Shown here: piece by piece, positions 52,973 to 61,818 of the stretch
Numbering within the stretch: position 1 is the first letter of the stretch
Layout: each line of letters begins with the position of its first letter
Source of the DNA: JBBRDU01 sp038230335
GTDB lineage: Bacteria; Verrucomicrobiota; Verrucomicrobiia; Chthoniobacterales; UBA10450
Length of the DNA stretch: 64,000 bases
Direction of reading: 5' to 3'
Assembly: GCA_038230335.1 (NCBI GenBank)
Contig: JBBRNL010000008.1
Coordinates: 1-64,000, forward strand
The notes under the pieces: generated by a model
Told to the model about the DNA's origin: nothing
What the model saw: the letters and a program-made list of their open reading frames with translations, nothing else
The model's database searches: none
Program-made: the position numbers and the translations under genes

Positions 52973-52986
52973 TTACGTTTTCGTAA
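52973..52986. promoter_or_regulatory. Palindrome upstream of the outer-membrane barrel gene
   Basis: TTACG (52973-52977) and CGTAA (52982-52986) flank TTTT. It is ~60 nt upstream of the start codon, a reasonable operator position, but no matching regulator gene is nearby. Confidence 0.3.
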
Positions 52987-53125
52987 TGTTATGATGAAAG
53001 GCGCGGCGATTGCACGAAAAAAATTCAAGAGAGTTATTGGACTCGCTTTCTGACGAGGGTCGGAGGACGAAGCAGCGTTCCGCTGGCTCTCCGAAAAAAA
53101 TCGTTGCGATGAGTCTGCTAAAAAC

Positions 53126-53155
53126 AAACGGCGCTCGGGAGGACGAGCGCCGTTT
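53126..53155 (-). terminator. Strong intrinsic terminator after the S8 gene
   Basis: A perfect 12-bp stem (53126-53137 with 53144-53155, six-base loop) on the minus strand is followed by GTTTTTA. It lies 27 nt after the S8-like gene stop. Confidence 0.9.
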
Positions 53156-53182
53156 GGTTAAATCCGTTTTAGACCAACCGGT

Positions 53183-56100
53183 TTAGTTTTCGGATACGCG
53201 CGATTTGGGCGGCTTGCGCGAGGGTGGCTGGTTCGGCGTGACCGATCCGGCCGAGGAAAGGCCTGTCCCGGAACGTGATTTCACGAGCGAAATGTCGCCA
53301 CTGTTGACCGTGCCGTCCGTATTGAGGTCCTCGCGGAAGTTGCTGGCGGATGCAGTCTGGCCCGACTGACTCTTGGTCTGGCTGATGTCACCCGAATTGA
53401 CAGAGCTGTCGGCGTTGGTGTCGCCCACCAGAACGTCCATTCGCCCGAGCACACCATTGGTCACGGCGCTGGATGTATCGTGAATGCCGTTCAAGGTAAC
53501 AACCAAATGCTGCGGGTTGGTAGCACCGGTCAGGTTGACCGTGAACTGATTAACGGCCGGGCCGAGAGTCGTGCCACTGACGGTGGCGCTACCCTGGCTG
53601 ACGCTGGCGTTGTCGACCGCAGTGATGATGCGATCAAAACTGTAGATCATGGTGTAGTCCCCGTTAGGACCGCCGTAGCGGCATTCGATTCCGGCCGGCC
53701 CATTCACGGGCAGTGGAATATCGAAAGCTCCGGCACCGCCATGGACCTTGCGAGAGACCACGCCGGGCGTGGGGAGTGGGGTGGCCACGGCGGCTTCGGC
53801 ATTGATGAAACCATATCCATCGAGGGGTGAATATCCCTTTCCTACGCGGTTCGTTAGGCGACCGCTGAAGGGATAGTCGGTCACGCCGTCCGAAACGACC
53901 CCGCTGAAGGTCATGCCGGGTAGAATATTCGGACTATCGCCATATTCGGGCAGGAGCACACCGCTTCCGAGAATGTCCGCTGAATTGGTGTTGGGTTGGC
54001 CGAAGAGCGGGACGGGAGTCGTCATCCCCTGCGGGGAGTTGGCATCCTGCTGCTGATTACGACCTGGGTCGAACCGAACCACCTTGCCATTGGTAAAGTT
54101 GTTGTTCGGGAAGCCCAGATTGAGCGTCCATTCGTGCGCGGTCGGGTTACCGGGAGATGGATTGGACGGGGGCGGAGCCGGATTGCTCCGAGTGTGCGTG
54201 ACATCAGACGGGGTGAGCCCGGTCGAGCTGCCGAAGAGGAACGTCGAAGTGAATACCATCCCCGGTGTGAACTTATAGAGAGCCGGGTTCATGAAGTCGG
54301 CTGGGGTGACGCCGGTGAAGTTGCCGCCCGTTGGATTTCCCCCGGTTTGCGCTGTGCCTTCCGGGTTGAAGGTGATGCTCTTCAAGAATCCCGGCCCGGT
54401 GTAGGTAACGCTCCAGGCGTTGGGATCATTCGCCCCGGTGCTGGTATTCGCGCTGTTGTCGCTGACCACGCTGATGGAAACGGCGCCGCCGTTCGCAGCC
54501 GTGGCCACACCACTCACGGCGTAGGGATCGAGATCGTGAGGGAACGCGCTTAACTGCATGATCGTCTTGACCTGGGCTGGCGTCAGGATGGCTGGTTTGT
54601 GAGCTTGCAGAACGAGCGCGGCGATGGCCGCGGAGTGAGGAGAGGCCGCACTCGTGCCGTAGAAATTCGGGAACGTGTCAGGGTCGAATGGATAGTCACC
54701 TCCGGGCCCGAGCGGGAAGAAAGTGTTGTTGGCACCATCAGCGGCGGCGATGTCCGGCTTCTGGCGAATCTGTGGTGTGGCCAACCGGTTATTATTGGTA
54801 TCGAAATAGATGGCGACTGGTCCGGGCGAAGTGAAGTCTTCCGGAAGATTGGGCCGGAACATGGCGTAAGCGGCGACGCTATTCGCGCCCGCGGCCGCGC
54901 TGTGGCCGAAGGTCACGGGAGTGAGATAGCTATTATATTCGGCCGGGCCCATCCCGCTGGCGCCGTTACCAAAAAATACGTACTTCAGTTGATCGGCCGC
55001 GTTGGGTGGGGTGGTGGTGTTGGCACGGCTGATGACCAGCTGGACTTGCGAAAATGAACCGCTGAAGGCCGGGACGAAAATCTCGTAAGGCCGGTTGTTG
55101 GCGATGTTGTTGCTCGCGATGGCTTGAATGAAGGCGCCGTTCATATCAAAAAAGAGCAGGTTGAAATCCTGGGTGATACGGGCCACGCCATTGGCTGTGT
55201 TCACCTGGAGGCTGAAAGTACCCTGAGTGGGAACCGGGGGACCACCCACAGGTGACGCGGTGGCGAAGGGATGAACGCGAATCGTGTATTGACCACTGGC
55301 GGGGGCGAAAAATATGACGGTTTCGTCGACACCCGTATCCTGGTCGACCACGGTCTTGCCGTTCGGATCGATGATGGCAACGATGGCATCGAGATTTTCC
55401 GTAGGATTTTGCGGCGTGGCTTTCTCGGTGACGACATACTCCTGGCCGGCCGTCAGGGTGACCTGGAAGTCCACCGCCGCGCCGCCTGTGCTGTTGCCGG
55501 TAACCGGTCCGAAGACAATCGGGCCGAGGGTCGGCAGAGTGGTGTCATATGGATCGTTCCACTGGAAGACGGCCGCCTGGGGGTCGTTCGCCGTGTTAAA
55601 GGTCTGGGCCACATCGAGGCCGCTCGGATTGAAATTGTGGAAGCCGCCGGCGTAGAGCGAAGGATCAACTCCAGCGAGATTAATATTGGTATTTGTTAGG
55701 GCGGTATTGCCTGCAGCTGCGGTCGCGCCCGTGCCATTAGCGACCGGTCGAAACGTGGAGGCGTATCCGTCGGTGCCCCAGTTGTTCGCCGCCGACGAGC
55801 AGTAGGTTGTTCCAGCGTTGACCACGTCGATCACGCCTTGTGCAACGATGCCATCCTGAAACATGGGTTCATCGAGGTAAGAGACATCGTCGCAGACCAC
55901 GTCGCCTTTGAAACCCTGCTGCACGGCCGCTGGGTAGGTGAATCCAGGAAGACCGGCGAGGGCTCTAATATTGTTGGCAAAACCGACTTCTCCCGTGTCC
56001 GCGGTGGCGAAACCGATGCGGGCTTTTGGGGCTATGTCGGCCACGATCTGGCACATGCCGCGGCCTTCGTTCGTCGCGTTCGGTGGACTGCTAAAATCTT

Positions 56101-56839
56101 CCAGGACAACGACTGGTTGAGGATTCGCGCCAGCGGCCAGGCCGGGCAGATCGCCGGAGGCAACGTCTGCTTCCGCCGTGGTGAATCCGCCTTCTTCGCT
56201 CGGCTGCGAGTTGTAGCTGTCGGACATGACTCCGACCGACATTCCAGTTCCATCCCAGTTACTGGCCGCGCCCGCGTTATAGGACGTGTTGATGCGATTG
56301 ATGCGGTGTTGATTCACGCCCTGCGAAGTGACGGCCCCGACGCTGTGCATGGGTCGGAGCTGGAGGATAACCGAGCCGACTCCCTTGTACTTCGCGATGT
56401 TGGGCGCATCATCGACCGTGATGTATCCCTCGAGGACACCATGACCGGCATACTTGGTATCAATATGCCGGACATCGAACGCCGGGAACTGCGCCTGAAG
56501 TGAAGATTGTAATATGGCCAGCGGGACGCGCCCGTCAGGCATGATATCAACAAGATATTTTCCGGTGAGGGAGTCGGTCAGAGCGAGTTTGGAAGCGGCG
56601 GCCGAGTCGCGCGCGACGGCGGCCTTGTAATTGGTTATGTAATCGGTTGGCGTCGCCGCTGCCGGATCTTTGGACGGGGCGGGCGGCTGGATTTTTTCCT
56701 GTTGAAGCAGATTATTCTCTACGATCTTGTCGAGACCATTGCCCAGATTTTGAGGGATAGGAGTGGCGTTGAGCGAGAGAGTGGCGCTAACGACGAGGGC
56801 GGCGAGGGCGAGCCTTAGAGAAGAGCTTGATGAATGCAT
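53183..56839 (-). CDS. Secreted subtilase-like (S8/S53) protein with dockerin-like C-terminus
   Basis: 1218 residues from ATG at 56839 (MHSSSSSLRLALAALVVSATLSLNA signal). The peptidase-like core has an Asp segment SVGVMSDSYNS and a Ser site FYGTSAASPHSAAIAALVLQ. Where subtilases carry HGTHV I see NEGRGMCQIVADIAP, so the usual His is missing and a Glu is present, more like a sedolisin arrangement. A P-domain or prepeptidase-like beta region (YTIRVHPFATASP) lies mid-protein. The end has VVSRKVH...GIECR, two dockerin repeats (NADSSVNSGDISQTK and NTDGTVNSGDISLVK) and a Pro/Lys/Arg tail. Activity is uncertain. Confidence 0.75.
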   Translation of the reverse strand: MHSSSSSLRLALAALVVSATLSLNATPIPQNLGNGLDKIVENNLLQQEKIQPPAPSKDPAAATPTDYITNYKAAVARDSAAASKLALTDSLTGKYLVDIMPDGRVPLAILQSSLQAQFPAFDVRHIDTKYAGHGVLEGYITVDDAPNIAKYKGVGSVILQLRPMHSVGAVTSQGVNQHRINRINTSYNAGAASNWDGTGMSVGVMSDSYNSQPSEEGGFTTAEADVASGDLPGLAAGANPQPVVVLEDFSSPPNATNEGRGMCQIVADIAPKARIGFATADTGEVGFANNIRALAGLPGFTYPAAVQQGFKGDVVCDDVSYLDEPMFQDGIVAQGVIDVVNAGTTYCSSAANNWGTDGYASTFRPVANGTGATAAAGNTALTNTNINLAGVDPSLYAGGFHNFNPSGLDVAQTFNTANDPQAAVFQWNDPYDTTLPTLGPIVFGPVTGNSTGGAAVDFQVTLTAGQEYVVTEKATPQNPTENLDAIVAIIDPNGKTVVDQDTGVDETVIFFAPASGQYTIRVHPFATASPVGGPPVPTQGTFSLQVNTANGVARITQDFNLLFFDMNGAFIQAIASNNIANNRPYEIFVPAFSGSFSQVQLVISRANTTTPPNAADQLKYVFFGNGASGMGPAEYNSYLTPVTFGHSAAAGANSVAAYAMFRPNLPEDFTSPGPVAIYFDTNNNRLATPQIRQKPDIAAADGANNTFFPLGPGGDYPFDPDTFPNFYGTSAASPHSAAIAALVLQAHKPAILTPAQVKTIMQLSAFPHDLDPYAVSGVATAANGGAVSISVVSDNSANTSTGANDPNAWSVTYTGPGFLKSITFNPEGTAQTGGNPTGGNFTGVTPADFMNPALYKFTPGMVFTSTFLFGSSTGLTPSDVTHTRSNPAPPPSNPSPGNPTAHEWTLNLGFPNNNFTNGKVVRFDPGRNQQQDANSPQGMTTPVPLFGQPNTNSADILGSGVLLPEYGDSPNILPGMTFSGVVSDGVTDYPFSGRLTNRVGKGYSPLDGYGFINAEAAVATPLPTPGVVSRKVHGGAGAFDIPLPVNGPAGIECRYGGPNGDYTMIYSFDRIITAVDNASVSQGSATVSGTTLGPAVNQFTVNLTGATNPQHLVVTLNGIHDTSSAVTNGVLGRMDVLVGDTNADSSVNSGDISQTKSQSGQTASASNFREDLNTDGTVNSGDISLVKSRSGTGLSSAGSVTPNQPPSRKPPKSRVSEN

Positions 56840-57001
56840 ATATGGGATTTGGGTTAACCGTCGGGGTTTCAGATGTATTCGAAAACACCACAACGACGTG
56901 GTTGTGTGGGGCGAAACGTATTTCTAATAAAAAAACCTTGTTCGCACGGCCAAAGGGAAGTCCCGCTCCGAACTCGCGGCGCGCGCAGCTCTACCCAAGC
57001 A

Positions 57002-57029
57002 AACGGCGCCTACCGAAGTGGGCGCCGTT
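57002..57029 (-). terminator. Hairpin after the BNR/PKD protein gene
   Basis: AACGGCGCC (57002-57010) pairs perfectly with GGCGCCGTT (57021-57029), ten-base loop. Only a short T-rich tract (TTTGCTT) follows on the minus strand, so termination strength is moderate. Confidence 0.55.
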
Positions 57030-57052
57030 GCAATGCTTTCATCGAATCGCGT

Positions 57053-60000
57053 TTAGTTTTCGAGCCCGCGCGATCTGGGATGTTTGCGCGGGGGCGGCTG
57101 GTTAGGCGAGGGCGGTTGGTTAGGCGTTACCGGATTAGTGGCGGGGGCGGCGGGAAGACCTGTGCCCGACTTCGATTTTACGAGTGAGATATCGCCGCTG
57201 TTAATGACGCCGTCCAAGTTCAGATCCTCGCGGAAATTGCTGCCGGTCGCTGCCTGACCTGATTGATTCTTGGTCTGGCCGATGTCGCCCGAGTTAACGG
57301 CGCCGTCCGCGTTGGTATCGCCAACGACGACGTTCGCATTTACCGAAACGTCGCCGGTATTACCGGCTGAGTCGACCACCCCATGAAGGGTGAGCGTGAC
57401 GCGCGAGGCGTCGGGCACGCCGCTTAGATTCGCGATATACTGATGCGTATTGTTTCCGATACCGCTAGTGTTGAGCACGGTAACGCTCTGCGATCCCGCG
57501 CTCGTGGCGGCCGTTGCGGTAGCGCTGCTGACGCTGCTGAGCAGATTCTCGAAGGCAACGATCAGCGTGTGATTACCCTGGGCACCGCCGGTGCGGCATT
57601 CAATTCCCGGCATCACCACGTCGAAGTTGCCGACATTGAGATGCGCTTTGCGGGATACAACACCGGCCACTGGAGGCAAACCACCGGTCACGGTGATGAT
57701 GACTTGTGCGGGATTGGTGCTGATGTTGCCGTTCACATCTTTCACGGTGAGCCGCGCCGGATAATTGCCCGGCGAGTTGTAGGTATGGTTAAAGAGCGGA
57801 GTGCTCTGCGTGGCCGGCGCAGTCCCATCGCCGAAGTCGAGGGTGTAGGAATTGACGGCTACGCAGGGCGATGGATCGCTCGAGGTCGAACCGTCGAAAC
57901 TCACCTGCAAGGGACCGTTGCCGGTCATGGGTGTCGCGGTCAACCTCGCTACCGGCAGGCCGGCCGAACATTTGTTATTACCGATGCGCGTGTAGGCACC
58001 GCCCCCGGTCGTCTGAACGGTCTCAAGGAAACCTGCACCGACTCCGACAAACAGAATGGTATTGCCACTGATACTGCCGAGATGAGTTCCAGCCGCACTA
58101 GCGTTCCAATCGAAAGCCACGGCCGTAGGGGCAGTGCTGCCGGGCGCATCAAAATGCAACGGGGCGCTGAGGTCCAACTTGACCTGCACGGTTCCATCCG
58201 GGCTGAAGCTGCCTGAAATCTGCGGGCAGGTGGCGAGCGGATTCCCCGGTTGCGAGGTGCACTGGGCACTATCGAACGAGCCACCGGTTGCGCTGGGATC
58301 CCGTCGTCCGTAAGCAAATTGCGGAGTTCCGTTGAAGGTGTCCGCTTCGACGTAGACGGTCTGCGGGCGACCCAGGGTATCGGTCACAGTAAAGAGGAAC
58401 TGATATTCCGCATTCGGAGGAGGCGTGGCGGTGCCTGTTCCCGCGGGATCCAGTGTCTTCACCTTCATCAAAAATGTGATGGAGTTATCGGTGCAGCTCG
58501 TGAAGGGCTCTCCGATGTTCACGTTCTCAATTGTCAGTTCACCCTGAGTCGGGTCGCTTGCCACATTTCCGGGACTGCCCGCCGGATCAACATTCAGATA
58601 AGGGTAGGCACATGAAGTGCCGCCGCCGACCGGCGGAGCGAGCAAGCTGACCTCACGACAATGCCCACTCTGGCCGTTCGCGTTCACGGCCGTGGCATAA
58701 TAGTAAACGTTGACGCCGGGACCCGAGGGGGGATTGGGATCAAAGTATTTCGTCGTCGTCGCACCTGCAACATCAGCCAGGAATATTTCTCCGCCGGACG
58801 ATGTGCCGCGATAGACCTTGTACCCGGTGATGGGCGAGCCGCCATTGTCGGGCTCGAGCCACGTGACCAAGGCGGCGATCCCGTTGCGCACGGCCGAGAC
58901 CATTTGCGGTGGGGCCGGAGGGGCCGGTTCCACTGGGTCGAAGAAGGCAAATAGGCGACGACCGCCCGATTGCCGGGTCACGGTGCCGTGGGATGCACTC
59001 GACTGGCCGCTGAAGGTGTTGGTACAGTTAGGGCAACCGTCGGCAAAGCCGGCCAGAATGCGACCCTGACTGTCAATCGCCATGTCATTGAAGTCCGCCA
59101 GATTCCGCCCGCCCGCGCAGGTCGTGCCTTCCAAGCAAATCGTGCCGGTTTGAACAGGATCGTCCGGGGTGGCATCGGTCGTGATCCAATTCTGGCCGCC
59201 ATCATAGGTGGTCGCCACGTAGAGATGCCAAATGTTCTTACAATTCAGCACCGAGCCGTAGGGATTACACGTTCCAGTGCTGGCAATGCCGTCGCCCGTT
59301 CCAAGGAATCCAATGGCGGCGCGATTGTCGTCGCCGGCTGCCGCAATTGGAAACACGGCGTGAGTAATTCCGAAGGGAAGACCAAGGTCGACGGGGATAG
59401 ACCAGTTCACGCCCCGGTCACCGGAGAAGGCAACTTTAGGGTGCCCATTGCCGTCGGTATAGCCGAGGTAGATCGTGTTGCTCGCCTGCCCGGCTGGTTT
59501 ACCGACATTGTTTTGACCGATGGCAACGTAGGGATCCTGCGAGCTGGTGCTGTTCGTAATGTTGTGCTCGACGAACGTCACCCCGTTATCAGTCGAGACG
59601 GCCACGCCTGTCGTGCCGACGGTCCCGCAGGAAGAATTCGGAACGTAAACTGTCCCGTCTGGAGCTACTTTCACGTGGCCATGAATGCCACCGGTGCAGA
59701 CGGTCGGATTGAAGAGCAACACGGCTGGGCCGAACGTTTGCCCCCCGTCGTCACTGCGCGAACATTGCGCTTCCGCGGCGATGTCCTGCGAGCAGTAATA
59801 GATGGCGTTCTTCGCGCCGGTGGCAGGGTAAGACGCCAGCGCGGGAGGCGTTCCTGTGTAGGGGCCACCACCGAGCGTTTCGTGATCGGGTCCCTGGCCG
59901 GGACCGCCGTTGCCGCCTGGCAGGTAACTATTGCCATCGGTGTCCGAGAATGCGCCGAGGCTGTTTCCCTGACCGCCGACCAGTTGCAACGAGAAGATTC

Positions 60001-60895
60001 GGCCGGGCGTGTGGGGCGGCGGATAGGCCAAACCGAGCTCGACGTTCGTGTAGTGGTCAACAAAACCGATTGGATCGGCCAAAGGAGCCGTTTGATCGAA
60101 CACCGCGGAAACGTCCTCCCAGCTGAAAATCGCCGGTGAAGAACAGTCGTCGAAGTTGACGCGCCACTCATGGTTGCCGGAGGTGAAAAACGCAACGCCG
60201 CCCGTATTCACCTGGTCGTGTTGCAATCCGGGAACGTTTGGATTCCAATCCACGCCGAGGGAAGGCTCGCCCGCGTCGTCCGCCTGACCCGGACCTGCCG
60301 GGAAACTTTGGAAACGCGCCGGGGCGCAATTGGAAACCGCTGGATTGCAAAGCCCGGGGCCGCTCGGAGCCTTCTCCAGATTAACGGTGGCCGTGTAAGG
60401 AACGGGTGCACCAGTCGAAAGAACCAGAATCAACTTGTAGAGGCCGGGAGCGAGGTTGGTGGGAAGAATGATGGTCGAGGGATCCGCCGTGGATTGGTTC
60501 TTGGCCACGACCGCGCCCGCTGCATTCTTAATGAACACGTCGTTGTCCACGACGGGAGGGGTCCAGGCCCACTGCACGGTGATCTGATATTGAGTTGGGT
60601 CGTAGCCCGCGGCGGGAGTGCCCACGGTTGAATCAATCGTTAGGTTAAAGACGCTACAGAGTGAATCGTTAGGCCCGCAGTTTGGATTGCCCAGTGCAAA
60701 TCCGGTCAAATTAGGGGGAGAACCCACGGGATCGTTGTAGGTAATCGACCGATTCGAAGTACTCAGTGTTCCGCTAACCGGGGTAGGCGCAGCGAAGCTA
60801 AGCCAACCGATGGACGCGCCGATCGAGCAGAGCGCGCACGCGATTAAAATGCGGGGATTAAAAAAGGCGGATTGCGAGGACGATTTCTTTTTCAT
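57053..60895 (-). CDS. Large secreted BNR/Fn3/PKD protein with dockerin-like C-terminus
   Basis: 1280 residues from ATG at 60895 (MKKKSSSQ start, signal with LIACALCSIGASIGWLSF). Asp-box-like sialidase repeats (DGGQTFGPA, DNGVTFVEHN, GDRGVNWSIP, DGGQNWITTD) suggest a beta-propeller. A fibronectin III domain (VTWLEPDNGGSPITGYKVYRG) and a PKD domain (PLQVSFDGSTSSDPSPC, DFGDGTA) follow. The last ~200 residues are the VVSRK...GIECR module plus two dockerin repeats and a Pro/basic tail shared with the S8-like neighbour. It is likely extracellular. I see no assigned substrate or catalytic residues. Confidence 0.75.
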   Translation of the reverse strand: MKKKSSSQSAFFNPRILIACALCSIGASIGWLSFAAPTPVSGTLSTSNRSITYNDPVGSPPNLTGFALGNPNCGPNDSLCSVFNLTIDSTVGTPAAGYDPTQYQITVQWAWTPPVVDNDVFIKNAAGAVVAKNQSTADPSTIILPTNLAPGLYKLILVLSTGAPVPYTATVNLEKAPSGPGLCNPAVSNCAPARFQSFPAGPGQADDAGEPSLGVDWNPNVPGLQHDQVNTGGVAFFTSGNHEWRVNFDDCSSPAIFSWEDVSAVFDQTAPLADPIGFVDHYTNVELGLAYPPPHTPGRIFSLQLVGGQGNSLGAFSDTDGNSYLPGGNGGPGQGPDHETLGGGPYTGTPPALASYPATGAKNAIYYCSQDIAAEAQCSRSDDGGQTFGPAVLLFNPTVCTGGIHGHVKVAPDGTVYVPNSSCGTVGTTGVAVSTDNGVTFVEHNITNSTSSQDPYVAIGQNNVGKPAGQASNTIYLGYTDGNGHPKVAFSGDRGVNWSIPVDLGLPFGITHAVFPIAAAGDDNRAAIGFLGTGDGIASTGTCNPYGSVLNCKNIWHLYVATTYDGGQNWITTDATPDDPVQTGTICLEGTTCAGGRNLADFNDMAIDSQGRILAGFADGCPNCTNTFSGQSSASHGTVTRQSGGRRLFAFFDPVEPAPPAPPQMVSAVRNGIAALVTWLEPDNGGSPITGYKVYRGTSSGGEIFLADVAGATTTKYFDPNPPSGPGVNVYYYATAVNANGQSGHCREVSLLAPPVGGGTSCAYPYLNVDPAGSPGNVASDPTQGELTIENVNIGEPFTSCTDNSITFLMKVKTLDPAGTGTATPPPNAEYQFLFTVTDTLGRPQTVYVEADTFNGTPQFAYGRRDPSATGGSFDSAQCTSQPGNPLATCPQISGSFSPDGTVQVKLDLSAPLHFDAPGSTAPTAVAFDWNASAAGTHLGSISGNTILFVGVGAGFLETVQTTGGGAYTRIGNNKCSAGLPVARLTATPMTGNGPLQVSFDGSTSSDPSPCVAVNSYTLDFGDGTAPATQSTPLFNHTYNSPGNYPARLTVKDVNGNISTNPAQVIITVTGGLPPVAGVVSRKAHLNVGNFDVVMPGIECRTGGAQGNHTLIVAFENLLSSVSSATATAATSAGSQSVTVLNTSGIGNNTHQYIANLSGVPDASRVTLTLHGVVDSAGNTGDVSVNANVVVGDTNADGAVNSGDIGQTKNQSGQAATGSNFREDLNLDGVINSGDISLVKSKSGTGLPAAPATNPVTPNQPPSPNQPPPRKHPRSRGLEN

Positions 60896-61097
60896 GGATG
60901 GGCGGGTGCGAGGCAACGTGAAGGATTCGTGCGGACGCGCACCGATGGCCCCTTGTATGACGAAAATGTAAGGAGCAAATTTTTGCCCCTCCCAACGATC
61001 CATCGGAGGTCAAATGTGAGCACCGTTCGCGGTAAACGGTTTACGCCGACTCTTCCGGTTTAGACGTTGAATACGCCAACGGTCCGGAGATGCGGGC

Positions 61098-61670
61098 CTA
61101 CGCCGCCTTCCGGCGAAACACGCGCCGCCCGACCAGTCCGAGCGCTCCAAGGCCGATCAGCACGATGGAGCTGGCCTCAGGTATCGCAGTGCTCTGCGCT
61201 TGAAAACCAAAAGTTGTGTGGTCCGAGCCATTCGAACTACTGGACGTGAAGCTCCATGTTCCCGGAGTGGGGGTGAAACCATTCCCGCTGAGAGTTCCGG
61301 TGCCCGTGATGTTAAGGAATGTTGTTGTCTGCGTAACGACAACTGAGGAAGCCAGATCGAACTTGAATCCGCCGACGCTCCATAGGCTCGGCGTGGCGGT
61401 CGATGGCTTGAAGATCCAGGGCGCGGCCATGGTGGCGGTAGCGCCCGGACTAACGAACGTGGCGAAGTCGCCTGAATCCTGCAGAACGAACGAACTATTC
61501 CAAAGACTGACACGCGAGGCGGTCAGAAGCGAAGTGGTATCGAAGGTGACGACTCCACCGAAATCAATGCTGCCCGTAATGGGCGCGGCTTGCGCGGAAG
61601 GAGCAAAAAGTCCGCAACCGAGCAAAAGGGTCGCAAAAATCGTGGTAATTGTCCGGGGGAGAGTCTTCAT
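61098..61670 (-). CDS. PEP-CTERM sorting-domain protein
   Basis: 190 residues from ATG at 61670, with a signal peptide (IFATLLLGCGLFAPSAQA). The C-terminus is a PEP-CTERM variant: IPEASSIVLIGLGALGLVGRRVFRRKAA-like order of P-E-A, hydrophobic helix and R-rich end. Residues between are beta-rich and Ser/Thr-rich, with a TFLNITGTGTLSGNGF segment common in PEP-CTERM proteins of this phylum. Probably exported and handled by an exosortase elsewhere. It is divergent from ileS by 148 nt. Confidence 0.85.
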   Translation of the reverse strand: MKTLPRTITTIFATLLLGCGLFAPSAQAAPITGSIDFGGVVTFDTTSLLTASRVSLWNSSFVLQDSGDFATFVSPGATATMAAPWIFKPSTATPSLWSVGGFKFDLASSVVVTQTTTFLNITGTGTLSGNGFTPTPGTWSFTSSSSNGSDHTTFGFQAQSTAIPEASSIVLIGLGALGLVGRRVFRRKAA

Positions 61671-61818
61671 GTGAGTCAGGCTTTTCAGCGGCTTCTCGTA
61701 ATCCGTATTTGGCCTTTTGTTTGGATGCCTGTCGTGCCGTTTTTCCGTGCAGGATTGTTCCAGGCGCGGGGCTTTGATTTGTGGATGCCCGGATGCTAGG
61801 TAGCGTCCCCCCTTCCGC

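Noticed and set aside
58970..60139. A 389-codon open frame on the plus strand
   Set aside because: It is antisense inside the BNR/Fn3/PKD gene, has an Arg/Gly/Ala-heavy composition and no recognisable domain; high-GC codon bias opens such frames.
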